A stretch of 64,000 bases of DNA from assembly GCA_019426215.1 (NCBI GenBank), contig CM033401.1:5957134-6021133 (forward strand), in the 5' to 3' direction. Source of the DNA: Buddleja alternifolia. Its lineage: Eukaryota > Streptophyta > Magnoliopsida > Lamiales > Scrophulariaceae. The notes under the pieces are model-generated. The model worked only from the letters and a program-made list of their open reading frames with translations. It searched no databases and was not told the origin of the DNA. The first letter of the stretch is position 1. Each line of letters opens with the position of its first letter. The position numbers and the translations under genes were made by a program. This document shows, piece by piece, positions 21,284 through 34,146 of this stretch.

Positions 21284-21711
21284 AAAATATTGAATAATTT
21301 GACCATTTTTTATGCTATTGCTATCATTTTGGAGTAAACGCCCGTTGGGTTGAGTTGATCCATGAAAGATGCTAGAGGCCATATTACTTGACCCAATACA
21401 GAAATTATTTGACGATCCAAAACAAGTAGCCCAAGTATATAAAATTTTATATTACTAAACAAGATGACCCATTAAACAAAGTAAATGAAAGAAATAAGGT
21501 AAAATTCGGTTAGCATCAATTTCAAATAAAATTGCAATAATCTGTCTCTTGCTAAACAGGAGTGAAAAATAGGTGAAGACTAACCAAAGGTATATAGCAT
21601 TACACTGTTTTCAAAGTCTATCACGAAACAAGCTAAAACTTTATGGGCTTGTTTGGTATATATCCTAAAGTTTTGACCTAGCAATGTAGCATGAGAAAAA
21701 TCTGGAATACT

Positions 21712-22417
21712 AGTGTTTTAAAAGGCGAAGGCGCTGGGCGAGACATTTTATGTCCCATTTTAGTATTAAAAAATATAATATAATGTTAAGAATTATTTAA
21801 ATTAGAGAAAAATTATAAAAACTGAAAGAAAAAACTAAGATAGAGAAGTTAAAAATAATAATATATATTCAACCATGCAAACTAAAAGTCCAAGTTCAAC
21901 TTTTGGCAAAAACAATTAAAAAAATCAAGATAGACAAATAATATTTCAAATTCTAGCGTTAAGCAAAATAAAGATTTAAAATAATAGTTGATGAACTCTA
22001 ATTTACTCAATCACAATCAAAAGTCTCCTCATTAAGATCATTATCTTCAGCTCTCAATACTCGAGTACTAAGCCGTGTTGTTGTTGTTGCTTAGTTTTTT
22101 TTTTCCTAAATGTTTGATTTAATTGAATAAGTGGGTCATGGGTTTTTACTAAAAGAATAAAACATGTAAAAAGTTTAAGTGGGCCTAAAAGGGTGGGTTT
22201 TAGATTGGAAATTGGAAAAAAATCAATTTAGACCTAAAATCATAACGTATGGACATGAAATACATTGGGCGCGTTTTCGCCCGGGGCGTATGCCCCAATT
22301 GCTTGAGCGTAAGCCCATGAGGAGTTACGCCCCCCTCCTATTGCTGCGGGCGTTTAAGCAACGCCCCACCCCGGGCGTATGCCCCGGGCACGCCCCAAGA
22401 CTGCCTTTTAAAACACT
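21712..22417. mobile_element. MULE-type MITE with GC-rich core
   Basis: Perfect 15-bp ends AGTGTTTTAAAAGGC / GCCTTTTAAAACACT. In the third unit the flanks carry a perfect 10-bp repeat GGAATATACT (49881-49890 and 50604-50613). Here the left one has lost two bases. The right third is unusually GC-rich and repeats GGGGCGTATGCCCC; the rest is AT-rich. The 87-codon frame across it has no recognisable product. From 22418 to 23209 there is only AT-rich DNA. Confidence 0.7.
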
Positions 22418-23209
22418 GGAATATACTAAACCAAAGTTGTGACATTACTATTCCCAACATTTTTCAAATATTGATATAAAGTTTAGTTATGTTTCAACTC
22501 GTGTAAATAAAACATTAGTGAATCAATGAGTTTGGTAATTTCTTTTGGGAGTCGAGGAGTATAATTTATAACAAGTTAATACTTTTATGTTTGTGTATGA
22601 ATGTCACAAGCATTTTTGTTGAAGGCAATCTCATCCCTAGTTAGTTAAATACGGGATGACAAAAATTTGGTATTTAATCGAATGTCTATGTTATGGAATA
22701 ATTTTTGGTGAAAGTTACAGTGAAAAAATTGACTAAAAAATACGGAGATAGAAAATAAAAGCATTTGTACGCGAAATAAGAATAAAAAACAAATTATTTT
22801 AGAGTAAAAATACGATTGCTTTTTTATATTATTTTGTAAAGTATATTGCTTATACTCACTTTTGAATTATGAAAAAAAAAATATTTTGTATGAGTGATTA
22901 GTTGACAATAATTAAATTTTGATAAACTATTCATATTTGTGTTTTTCAATTGTATAATATTCAATTAATAATTATGATAATTTCAATATAATTTTAAATT
23001 TTTAAATAATAACAGTTTTTTTTTTACCAAACATAGAGTATTATTTGTCAAGTATAATACGTGAAACGTAATATACGTATATTAAATGATTCAACTTAAA
23101 TGTACGAATATTATTTGTTATGTTCAGAATGCACAACAGAAGTTTTCTTCCACTTATACGTCCGTACGTGTATTAGACAAGTATAAACTAACAGAGACCC
23201 CATATATCT

Positions 23210-23342
23210 ACCATCAGTACGGTGGTTTAGTGGTTAAACTTTTATGTTTATTAACTGAATATATGAGTTCGAATTTCATTAAGGATGCAAAGTTCATCAC
23301 TTTATGTTACACACATTATGAGGTGATGATGATCTACTTATA
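23210..23342 (+). repeat. tRNA-derived SINE, second family
   Basis: GTGGTTTAGTGGTTAAAC matches a box A and GAGTTCGAATTTC a box B about 44 nt later, with the tRNA-like head followed by an unrelated tail. It overlaps an 85-codon frame that I regard as chance. The counterpart is 51389-51525. Confidence 0.5.
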
Positions 23343-23412
23343 ATGTTTGATTTAGTGTGGGTTGAATTTAATCTTATAATACGTTGGTAGGACACTTGTG
23401 ACCTATATATTT

Positions 23413-23716
23413 AGAGCTGAAAGACGAACCAATATTGCTACTTGATACTCAACTCGAGCTCGATCGCTAAAAGCTCGTTTAAAACAACTTTTCGTGTTCG
23501 ATAATCTTTGAAACTCGGTTCGATTAGTAAAAAATGATAAAATATGTTGAATAAAATCAAGCAACTCGAGCTCCACTAGTGTTCGGCTCGATTAAAACTC
23601 ATTTGAGTTCGAATAAATTAATAATCAAATCAAATTCAAACACAAATTTCGAAGCTCGATAGTAATTCAAAGAAGCTTGACCAACAACTTGTTCGGCTCG
23701 ACTCCTTTACAGTCCT
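23413..23716. mobile_element. GAGCTCGA-type TIR element
   Basis: TTTAGAGCTGAAAGACGAAC and the inverse of GGCTCGACTCCTTTACAGTC form degenerate ends, with CTCGAGCTCGATCG inside. It is a small relative of the element at 7195-8921. The third-unit copy is about 51592-51890. Confidence 0.45.
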
Positions 23717-23910
23717 AGACCTACTGACCTATGTTGACTATATATCCCAACAATTTTTTTGGCAAAGAGAATATTTTAGATTCTTTTTATTGGGCAGCCA
23801 CTTCTAAAAATGTACATGCAATTAAAAATTAAAATCAAATCAAATCGAATTGAATCGTAATTTTGATTCTCCAAAAAACGAATCCAAAAGCTAATTATGC
23901 GGCAACAAGT

Positions 23911-23932
23911 TCCCCCCCCCCCCCCCCCCCCT
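23911..23932. repeat. Poly-C tract of about 22 bases
   Basis: A C-run stands where the third unit has CCCCCCCTCCTC (near 52093). So long a C-run is uncommon in plant DNA and may be a consensus error. From 23717 to 24260 there is no gene. Confidence 0.7.
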
Positions 23933-24249
23933 CTTTTTCCAGTTTTTTTCTAGCGAAACTCAGACTAAATTATACACTCTTGAGTTGGGATGAATCTAAG
24001 AATTTCCTAAAATTTTCGCAAGAATCTATGGCAAAAGGAAAGTTTCTGCACCCACTTGAGTAACATGGAATTTTCCAGAAAAGTTCGGAAAGAAAGTTAC
24101 TATGTATACTGATTAGAAGGAAATCTTGGAAGGAAAATTTTATTTCCATTTCTCACATGCATTAACTAGACATATATATATATATTAATTACGTGGGCTC
24201 CAAGCAAGTTATTTGGAAAAATTTCTACTTTCCTTTTCGCATTATTAAT

Positions 24250-24345
24250 TGCGGCTGCCTCTTCTGTCTATCTATAAAACAATCATGAGTTACTTCATGC
24301 ATTAACCCTAATAAACTGCACTCCCATAATATTATATAAACCTCT
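24250..24345 (+). promoter_or_regulatory. Core promoter of gene C
   Basis: AATTGCGGCT, then CTATAAAAC (24272-24280), then GAGTTACTTC follow each other as in type B genes. A second TATA-like ATTATATAAACC lies at 24330-24341, closer to the ATG. Which one is used cannot be told from sequence. Confidence 0.5.
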
Positions 24346-24394
24346 GAATCACGTGAGATCTTCTATTGTAAAATATAATAATCACTCAACATTA

Positions 24395-25030
24395 ATGGCG
24401 ATCGACGGCATTATTTATCGCCACTCTCCCGACAGAAGAAAGCAAAACTACGACGTTTCATTCTTTGGTGACACTATCGCCACCACCGTCACACACGACC
24501 CCGAAGCCGTCACGGAGTGGATCACCCTCACCGAGGAACTCAATCTCGACGTCGACCAGGTTATCGTTGGTCTCGACGCTGAGTGGCGTCCATCCTACAC
24601 CGGAAGCAGCATGCGCAACCCCGTCGCCGTCGTCCAGATTTGCGTCGGCGACCGGTGCCTGATATACCAAATCATTCACTCTCGCTACATCCCCGACGCT
24701 CTACGAGATTTCTTCTTCCACGAAAACTACATTTTCGTCGGCGTCGGCGTAAACGATGACTTAGAGAAGCTCGTCTGTGACTATGAGATTGGGAATAACG
24801 CGCGCTTCTGGGAGTTGGGAGAGATTGCGGCGGATACGTATGATATACCTGAGTTGGAGTGCGCGGGGCTAAACAGGTTGGCTAATTTTGTGTTGGACAA
24901 AGATATGGAGAAGTCGCGGCGCGTGACGATGAGTAGGTGGGATTGGCGGCGGCTGACGGCGGAGCAAATTAAGTATGCTTGTCTTGATGCTTTCGTTTCA
25001 TTTGAGATCGGTAGGGTCTTGAATACCTAG
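24395..25030 (+). CDS. WEX/RNase D-like DEDDy 3'-5' exonuclease, type C (copy 1)
   Basis: A single-exon gene of 211 residues. I chose the ATG at 24395 (MAIDGIIYRH), which aligns with MAID in types A and B; the longer frame begins with GTG. The fold occupies nearly the whole protein: Exo I VGLDAEW (D61, E63), RNPVAVVQICVGDRCLIYQI, Exo II FVGVGVNDDLEKL (D122), and Exo III KYACLDAF (Y194, D198). All four metal-binding acidic positions and the DEDDy tyrosine are present, so it should be an active 3'-5' exonuclease. There is no helicase, HRDC or signal sequence. Arabidopsis WEX, of this superfamily, acts in post-transcriptional silencing; whether this short paralogue does is unknown. Copia-A begins 1.4 kb downstream on the opposite strand. 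Confidence 0.9.
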   Translation: MAIDGIIYRHSPDRRKQNYDVSFFGDTIATTVTHDPEAVTEWITLTEELNLDVDQVIVGLDAEWRPSYTGSSMRNPVAVVQICVGDRCLIYQIIHSRYIPDALRDFFFHENYIFVGVGVNDDLEKLVCDYEIGNNARFWELGEIAADTYDIPELECAGLNRLANFVLDKDMEKSRRVTMSRWDWRRLTAEQIKYACLDAFVSFEIGRVLNT

Positions 25031-25630
25031 CTTTGTTTAATTATATATTCTGTTTTTCAATTAGCTGGATTTTAATTTCAATATATATATATATATATAC
25101 ATTTATTATGCTGAATAATGATTTTGCGTTTGTTTATGTTATGTCATGGATTAGTATATAGCTTATATTGACTTGCATGCATGGTTAAATTCGAATATGA
25201 TTTACGAGATGAGTAAATTATGTTACTATGAAGTGATTGATTATAAGATAAGTTAAGTATGTTTGAGATACAATTGTATATGTAATAAAAAAAAGTGATA
25301 CATCTATGATCCATGGTTCGAATGAACGGTCGTGGCAATCATCATGGAGACGATTGTTCCCGTTCGCAGTATCGCGGATCGATCGCTGGCATTCCATACT
25401 TTTGTCACTTATAATATATTTATATATTTTACATAATTAAAAAAAAATTTAAAAAAGAGGAAAGGATTAAATTCAGTTAGCATCAATTTCAAATAAATCA
25501 ATTGTAAATATCTTTTGCTAAAATTAAGAGGGGTGATATAGGTGAAGACTAACCACTGGTATATAGCTGTTTTCAAAGTTTTGGGACTGTTTTGGATTTT
25601 TTGGACCTAGCATTGTAGCATGAGAAAAAT
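25031..25630. other. 3' flank of gene C
   Basis: Contains a (TA)n run at about 25080-25098 that is longer in the third unit (53275-53300), and otherwise AT-rich sequence without a gene. The right duplication arm begins at its end. Confidence 0.6.
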
Positions 25631-26409
25631 CGAAATGCTTTCTCGATCGAAGACAAAAGTAGTGAATCAATATAAATAAAGTTGTGATATTCGGTTATGA
25701 GATGTTAAAATCAAATATGAATTGAAAATAATATTTTCATTAAAGAAAATGAAATCCAAACATAATTTGTTAAGTTTCAATTTGGTTTGATTATCCGAAT
25801 AGTGAAGGCCCACAACCACAATAAACTTAGGTTTTTTTCCCTAAAAAGAAAAGAGGAGAGAGATCCAACACATAAATCTATGATGCACGAATACTCTTAA
25901 AAATGATGATGTAATACAGTGCGGGCACTCAGGGGACATAGATACGCATGGTTACGGCCTTGATACTTGTCCGAAAATCAAATAAAAGAGAAAAATTGAA
26001 CACGGTGTCGGACACGACTAGGGATATGTCTAACACGTTTTAGGACAAGGCAAAGGTCATTTTTATGTTTTCAAAACTTGAGGGGCCTAAATCACTAATA
26101 GGAAATAACTTAACTAAAATTAAAAATCAGATTTGCTCGTAGGCTCACGCTTTTCCAGTTTTCCTTTTTCCAGCCGTAAGATCAAAATCAAGATGCAATT
26201 CAATCATTTCTTTTACAATTTTTTTTTTTTTGGTTTGAGACAGTAGCTCCAGCTTCAAAGTCATCTTCTATTCTTCTTCAATTCAATTTTCAAGGGATTG
26301 GTACATTATTAATGCATAAGTGTAATTGTATGTATATATATATAGTATATAAAGCCGTATCTCTACCGTGTTGTATCCGAAAATTTTAGAAAATCCGTGC
26401 CGCTGCGTA

Positions 26410-27548
26410 TGTTGGATCAAAACTTCACAAACGTATCAAAACAGCTAATAGTGGAGAAAAAAAGATTATATTGAGGCGAGAGAGAACTCTCTATCCTTAA
26501 CGCTAAATTGCCCTGCCTAGGTGGTACGGGTATATGCAATAAATGTCCCAAGATAGAACGATATACGTTCTAAAAAAGAGACCACTTTGAATTTCGAACC
26601 ACCGAACTTTAGGCAACTTAGAACTCTTGAGCGAGAATATATGAGAATGAGAGAAATTGTAAGCAATGGAATGCTTGGTGTGTCTTTCCATTCAGCTGGA
26701 GGGGGCTTTATATAGCCTCCAAAATCAGAAAAAATTAAATAGGGGCATTGAATCACCTTCAATTCTGACTTGAAACAGCAGGACAGTTTCTGCTGCCAAC
26801 GTTCGAACGTTGCACCCTCAACGTTCGAACGTTGGCTTGTAACAGAAAAATCCAACGGTCAGGACCAACGTTCGAACGTTAGGGGTGCAACGTTCGAACG
26901 TTGGATCTTCTAGAAGGTCCATTCAGATTTGAATAAAAAAGTGGCCAACAATTTTATTCAGACCCAATTTAATTAAAGCCCAATTTTGGTTGATGGATCA
27001 AGAGGTTTATTTTGTGGAATTAATTTTCTCCAAAAAATTAATATATTGCAAGCCCAAGCCCAATGCTCAGAGCCCAATACAATTCAAGCCCTATCCTTGT
27101 CCAAAGCCCAAGGCCCAAGACCCATGACCCACGACCCGGACCCGAGCCCGAGCCTGGTCTTGTCCGGGCGGGTGGGCGGACGGACGGCGGCGGCGGCGCG
27201 CGCGCGCGTGTGGTGGACTGGACCATGGCTAGGTCCTTCCCCCTCACAAAGCCCACAAAAATCTTATGACCCAAAGGGCCAACCCTTAGTTTTAAGGCAA
27301 TGGTTTATAAACAATCCCAAACTTTGATCCATATTCCATGTGGGATAACCCACTTCAAACACCCCACTTTAGCACTTAATTTCTCATTCGTTTTTAATCC
27401 GATTTGAGAAATTCAAAATGCTAAACCCATCTACTCGGCACGTAGATTAATATTATTCAATAATATTTCATATCCCAGATACTTACGGTGTTCGAATTTC
27501 GTATGCAAAAGTCGTGTCTAACACACTTTTCATAACTAATATCCAACA
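26410..27548 (-). repeat. 3' LTR of Copia-A copy 2
   Basis: 1139 bp with four AACGTTCGAACGTT palindromes (about 26798-26903) and a TATATAAAG box on the minus strand near 26706-26716. It reads towards the 3' end of gene C, 1.4 kb away. Confidence 0.9.
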
Positions 27549-28127
27549 ATCCCCCACACGAATGAAATTAATGCAGTGCATGATCTTAAGAGTTCAGACA
27601 AAAATTTATCACATCAGAAGAGGTAGCTTTTGGCTTTGAAGCTTTCTTAGTGAGATATAATCGGATTTACTAGGCTCCCCAACGAACATGATGTCTTGAA
27701 TTGGTCAAGCGTTCGTGTAAAACCAGACAATGATATTCACATGATAAATTCTCAGTTGCTTCAGTTCTCACTGTTGGGTCCATTTTGGCCGTGGCACCCC
27801 TTCTTAGATTCATAAGTGTTTACATTTTACTCAATGTTGAGGCGGCCTACACCTCACACTTACAAGGTGATCTCCTATCTAAGAGTATCCTACCATACTC
27901 CACTTCATTTTTCATGACAGTATAGGAATCATTAAAAGTTCCAAACTTAGCCTTTGCTACATTTGTAGGATGCACTTCTTTATCCTAGGCAATGGGTTTG
28001 GAGTTAAAACTCCTAAGTGCCTTACTGAATTTTCACAACTTAGTTGTCCCATTGAACCATGATCTTGGGATCTCCAGTCAACATGGTTGGGTTACCGCTG
28101 TGTCCATTCTTAAATTGTAGACTTTAA

Positions 28128-28263
28128 TCACATTCCTCTTGATAGGCAGTATATTTGATCTCTAGGCAATCCTTTCGTCAAAGGATCTGCAATATTCTCC
28201 TTCGATTTCACGTAATCAATGGAAATAATCCCGTTAGAGATCAACTGCTTAATGGTATTATGC

Positions 28264-28299
<36 letters not shown>

Positions 28300-31200
28300 C
28301 TACTCTGAGCCCTCCCAATTGCCGACATACAGTCGCAATGAATCAAAATCGGAGGTACAGGTTTTTCCCAACAGGGAACATCTTCTAAGAAATTTCTTAG
28401 CCACTCAGCTTCTTCACCAGCTTTATCTAAAGCTATGAATTCTGATTCCATCGTGGAACAGGCTATGCAAGTTTGCTTAGAAGATTTCCACGATATTGCT
28501 CCTCCACCAACGGTAAATACATACCCACTTGTGGACTTAGAGTCGTTCGTGTCAGATATCCAATTAGCATCACTGTATCCTTCTATTACAACTGGATATC
28601 TTGAGTAGTGTAATCCATAATCTTTAGTATACTTTAAATACTTAAGAACTCTGGTTAAAGCATTCCAATGCTCAATACTAGGATTACTTGTAAACCTACT
28701 CAACTTGCTCATAGAATATGCTAGATCAGGGCGAGTACAGTTCATGATATACATCAAACTTCCAATGACCCTAGCATATTCTAACTGCGATACAGGTTCG
28801 CCATGGTTTTTGCGTAGATGAACGCTTAAGTCCACCGGCGTCTTGACTGGTGCACTATCGCTAGGAAGGAACCTTTCCAAAACCGTCTCAACGTAATGAG
28901 ATTGCGATAAGACTAGTCCTTCAGAAGTCCTCAGGATTTTAATCCCTAAGATGACGTCTGCAAGTCCCATATCCTTCATGTCAAAGTTCTTCTTTAACAT
29001 TCCTTTAGTATTCATGATGATTTCATGATTACTACCCATTATCAACATGTCGTCTACATATAGACACACTATGACGTATGCGTTATGTCTTTGTCTAACA
29101 TACACGCATTTATCACACTCGTTGATCTTGAAACCATTTGATAACATCGTGCTATCAAACTTTTCATGCCACTGCTTTGGCGCTTGTTTAAGTCCGTATA
29201 GCGACTTTACAGGTTTACACACTTTCTTCTCCTTTCCAGGAGCAACATACCCCTCAGGTTGTTCCATATATATTTCTTCATCTAATTCTCCGTTCAGAAA
29301 CGCAGTCTTAACATCCATTTGATGTATCTCAAGGTTATGCAACGCGGCAATAGCGATGAATAATCTTATGGATGTTATTCTCGTTACTGGAAAATAAGTA
29401 TCGAAGAAATCAAGACCTTCCGTTTGTCGGTATCCTTTGACTACCAAACGGGCCTTATACTTATCAATAGTTCCATCAGTCTTATACTTTCTTTTCAGGA
29501 TCCATTTACAGCCTAAAGGCTTACTTCTCTTTGGAAGATCAACCAACTCCCAGGTATGGTTGTGTAAAATAGACTCGATTTCACTATTAATAGCCTCTTT
29601 CCAGAGTGGAGCATCTGGACCGGACATAGCTTCCTTAATCGTTCTTGGCTCCCCTTCTAATGTATATGATACAAAATCAGGACCAAATGATTTTGGAACT
29701 CTTGCCCTTTTGCTACGACGTGGTTCTTCGTCCCCGGGATTAGAACTACTCGTAGACTCATCAAATGTTCTTTTAAGAGGAACTTGCTCGTTTTTTTCCT
29801 TACTTGGAAAGACATCCTCGAAAAACGAAACATTTCTAGATTCCATGATAATACCTTCATGAATCTAAGATATTTCTGATTTATGTACCAGAAATCGATA
29901 GGCGCTACTATTAAGTGCATAACCAATGAATATGCAATCAATAGTCTTAGGCCCTATCTTAACTTGTTTGGGTTTGGGTATTTCTACCTTTGCCAAACAC
30001 CCCCACACTTTAAGGTCCTTGTAAGAAGGCTTTTGACCTTTCCAAAGTTCGTACGGAGTCTCACTCCTACTTTTGTGGGGAATCTTGTTAAGGATATAAT
30101 TGGCGGAGAGGATCGCCTCCCCCCACAAATTCTGCGGTAATCCAGAATTTAACAACATCGCATTCATCATTTCTTTGAGAGTGCGATTCTTGCGTTCAGC
30201 AACGCCATTTGATTGAGGTGAGTATGGTGCCGTCGTTTGATGAATTATTCCAAAGTTGGTACAAAATTCATCAAAAGGCGCTCCATATTCTCCACCTCTA
30301 TCACTCCGGATAGCTTTTATCCTTTTTCCAAGTTGATTTTCAACTTCCGTTTTGTAATGTGTAAACGCTCCATGAGCTTCGTCTTTACTTCTTAGTAAAT
30401 ACACATAACAATACTTTGTGCAATCATCTATGAATGTAATGAAATACTTTTTTCCACCTCTAGTTTGCACAAACTTCAAATCACAGATGTCACTGTGAAT
30501 AAGTTCTAGAGGTGCGGTGTTTCTTTCCACTGAAGGAAACGGTTGTTTGACTAGTTTTGCCTCAACACAAATTTCACATTTATGTTCATTTTCAACTTTA
30601 AAAGTTGGTAATAAGTTCAAGTTGACCAATCTTCGAATAGTATTATAATTTACATGTCCTAGTCTAACATGCCACAAATTAGAATACTCAAGCAAATAAA
30701 CAGAATTCTCAATACTTTTATTGCTTTCATTTTCAATTACAACAGAGCGGATTACATTCATTACATTCATCTTGAAAAGGCCCTGCTCAAGGTAACCTTT
30801 TCCTACGTAAAATCCTCTCTTTGTTAAAGAAAATCTATCAGCCTCGAAGACTATCTTGAACCCATTCTTGACCAGAGCCGAACCGGATACCAAATTCTTG
30901 CGAATCTCCGGAACATGCAGAACTTCAATCAATGTCAGTTCTTTGCCTGAAGTCATCTTCAGCACAACTTTCCCCATTCCAAACACTGGTGATGTGGCTG
31001 AGTTTCCCATAAACAATCTTCGTCCATCAGTTGGGGAATAGGATGAGAAAACATCTCTGTCGGAACAGATGTGGCGAGTAGCCCCAGTATCTATGAACCA
31101 CTCCCTCGGGTTGTCTGCCGGATTGGCTTCAAACACGACGGCAGTGAGATCAAGATCAGTCAGATCGATCGGCACCTGGTGGTCAGACAGATCGTCGATC

Positions 31201-32332
31201 ATCTCATTAATGCCCTTGACATCATTTTCAGCCAAGTGCACCTGGTTCTGCACTTGATTTTTGCCTTTGTTCAGATTCTTACCAGAACCTTGCCCTTGAG
31301 ACTTATTTTTCTTGGGCTCTTTGCAGTCTCTAACCCAGTGACCAGGTTGGCCACAGTTGTAACAGCCGTCTCCCTGTTTCAACTTTCCTTTCTTTTTCTG
31401 AGAGTTCCCTTTGGACTTCCCTTGAAACTTTCGTTTCCGGTTTGATCTTTCCGAAATCTCAGCGATGTTAGCCATCGCCTGCACAGGAGGCCTCTTGTCA
31501 GAAACCCGGTTGTCTTCCTCAATTCTGAGTCGGACGACCAAGTCTTCTAGACTCATCTCCTTTCGCTTGTGCTTCAAGTAATTCTTGAAATCTCTCCAAG
31601 ACGGTGGTAGCTTCTCAATGATAGAAGCTACTTGGAAAGATTCACTCAAAGCCATGTCCTCAGCATGAACTTCATGAATTATTATCTGAAGCTCTTGGAC
31701 TTGGCTTGTCATGGACTTGGTGTCCACCATTTTGAAGTCTAAGAACTTTGCGACCACGAACTTCTTCAGTCCGGCGTCCTCAGTTCTGTACTTCCTGTCC
31801 AGTGTCTCCCAGAGGCTTTTGGCAGTCTTTACCTCTATATACACGCTGTAAAGCGAATCATTTAATCCACTGAGTAGGTAATTCCTGCAAAGGAAATCAC
31901 CATTAATTCAGACATCATATGCCATCCTCAGTTGACTATCAGTTGACTCAGCTGGGACATAGGGAGCATCTTCCCTTAAGTACCTTGCCATGCTAAGAGT
32001 CGTGAGGTAAAACAACATCTTTTGCTGCCACCTCTTGAAGTCAGCCTGCTGAACTTCGTCGGCCTTTCAGCCTGTGTCGGTATAACCGGATTAGCCATTG
32101 GAGCAAATAGAGGGATCGGGGCAGAGCCAGAACCGGAACCAGGGCCCAGCCCTGAACCAGAACCTTGCCCGACACCCCCACTAGAGCCAATACCAAAGTC
32201 GGAGCCAGGACCCAGCCCTGAACCGAAACCAAAACCAGAACCTCCACCGGAGCCAATACCGAGACCTAGGCTAGCACCCGGTCCAAGACCGAAGTCAAGA
32301 GTAGTGCCATCAACATCTCCCATATTAGCCAT
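28128..32332 (-). pseudogene. Copia-A copy 2 gag-pol, broken at three points
   Basis: Gag starts at 32332 (MANMGD, Gly/Ser-rich). The shared frameshift lies near 32050. A private TGA at 31910-31908 replaces a Trp codon that is intact in copies 1 and 3. The open stretch 31844-29865 carries zinc knuckle, protease and integrase and ends at the shared TAG. The next open stretch, 29846-28128 (572 codons), carries the reverse transcriptase (YVDDML) and RNase H without the frameshift seen in copy 1. It is unlikely to be autonomous. Confidence 0.9.
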
Positions 32333-32383
32333 TTGAACAAGTGACAGCTTTTGAACAACAACAAGAAAATTTAGCGTTAAGTT

Positions 32384-33474
32384 TGTTGGGTCAAAACTTC
32401 ACAAACGTATCAAAACAGCTAATAGTGGAGAAAAAAGATTATATCGAGGCGAGAGAGAACTCTCTATCCTTAACGCTAAATTGCCCCGCCTAGGTGGTAC
32501 GGGTATATGCAATAAACGTCCCAAGATACAACGATATACATTCTAAAAACGAGACCACTTCGAATTTAGAACCACCGAACTTTAGGCAACTTAGAACTTT
32601 TGAGAGAGAATATATGAGAATGAGAGAAATTGTAAGCAATGGAATGCTTGGTGTGTCTTTCCATTCAGTTGGAGGGGGCTTTATATAGCCTCCAAAATCA
32701 GAAAAAATTAAATAGGGGCATTGAATCACCTTCAATTCTGACTTGAAACAGCAGGACAGTTTCTGCTGCCAACGTTCGAACGTTGGCTTGTAACAGAAAA
32801 ATCCAACGGTCAGGACCAACGTTCGAACGTTGGATCTTCTAGAAGGTCCATTCAAATTTGAATAAAAAAGTGGCCAACAATTTTATTCAGGCCCAATTTA
32901 ATTAAAGCCCAATTTTGGTTGATGGATCAAGAGGTTTATTTTGTGGAATTAATTTTCTCTAAAAAATTAATATATTGCAAGCCCAAGCCCAATGCTCAGA
33001 GCCCAATACAATTCAAGCCCTATCCTTGTCCAAAGCCCAAGGCCCAAGGCCCAAGACCCGCGACCCACGACCCGGACCCGAGCACGAGCCTGGTCCGGTC
33101 CGGGCGGGCGGACGGCGGCGGCGGCGCGCGCGCGCGCGGTGGACCAGACCATGGCTAGGTCCTTCCCCCTCACAAAGCCCACAAAAATCTTATGACCCAA
33201 AGGGCCAACTCTTAGTTTCAAGGCAATGGTTTATAAACCATCTCAAACTTTGATCCATATTCCATGTGGGATAACCCACTTCAAACACCCCACTTTAGCA
33301 CTTAATTTCTCATTCGTTTTTAATCCGATTTGAGAAATTCGAAATGCTAAACTCATCTACTCAGCACGTAGATTAATATTATCCAATAATATTTCGTATC
33401 CCGGATACTTATGGTGTTCCAATTTCGTATGCAAAAGTCGTGTCTAACACACTTTTCATAACTAATATCCAACA
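32384..33474 (-). repeat. 5' LTR of Copia-A copy 2
   Basis: 1091 bp with two palindromes, as in the 5' LTR of the other copies. The GCC/CGG run is shorter here (about four CGG units) than in copies 1 and 3 (about seven). Confidence 0.9.
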
Positions 33475-34146
33475 GCGTATGTATCGTATCATATCGTTTT
33501 CGTGTCCCTGTATCCGTACCATTGCAACCTAGATATAACTTTATGGAGCTCTTAGTGCATTTGTTATAATCTTAGTTTATGATGCACATATACTTCTAAT
33601 AATGATCTGTGTAGTATTGTATTTGTACCATAATTGTATTTGATGCATATACTCTACGATATCGTGTCTCAAACATTTCTTAATAAAAAGTAAAAGAGAA
33701 AATTTTGGATATCGTATCATATACAAAATTTGAAGTAATCGACATACCTTGAATACCAGATAAAATATTTTTTCGATATCATACAATATTATTTGGGCTA
33801 AAATAGGAGAGAAGATAATATTTTTGACTTTTTTATTAAAAATTAAAATTTAAAAGATAAACAAATAACAAAAAAATTTAAAGAATTAGACAAATTTTTA
33901 TTTACGTCAATGAATCTATGAATCAATTTTATTATTAAACATTATACATGCATATATACACATATTCTCAATATATCCTACTCTAAAATTTTAAAATCTA
34001 CCATATTTCGTATCCGTGTCATATCATGTCCGTTACTGTGTATGATAGGTTATAATACATTAAAACCATTAAATTCCATAATGTTGTCTCCCATTCTTAT
34101 TAATTGAATAATGATAAATCAAAAGACTTTGAACATTTATCGGATA

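Larger units (their letters stand above)
26410..33474 (-). mobile_element. Copia-A, copy 2
   Basis: 7065 bp on the minus strand, flanked by GCGTA (26405-26409 and 33475-33479), the complement of the TACGC seen at copy 1. 3' LTR 26410-27548, 5' LTR 32384-33474. It is the best preserved of the three in pol. Confidence 0.93.

Noticed and set aside
22179..22442. 87-codon frame across the GC-rich MITE
   Set aside because: It covers a transposon end and its palindromic core. The third unit breaks the frame.
23215..23290. tRNA gene
   Set aside because: Box A and box B are present, but the acceptor and anticodon stems do not pair. A SINE head explains it better.
24353..24394. Upstream GTG start for type C
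   Set aside because: Plant nuclear genes start at ATG. The ATG at 24395 aligns with the start of the paralogues.
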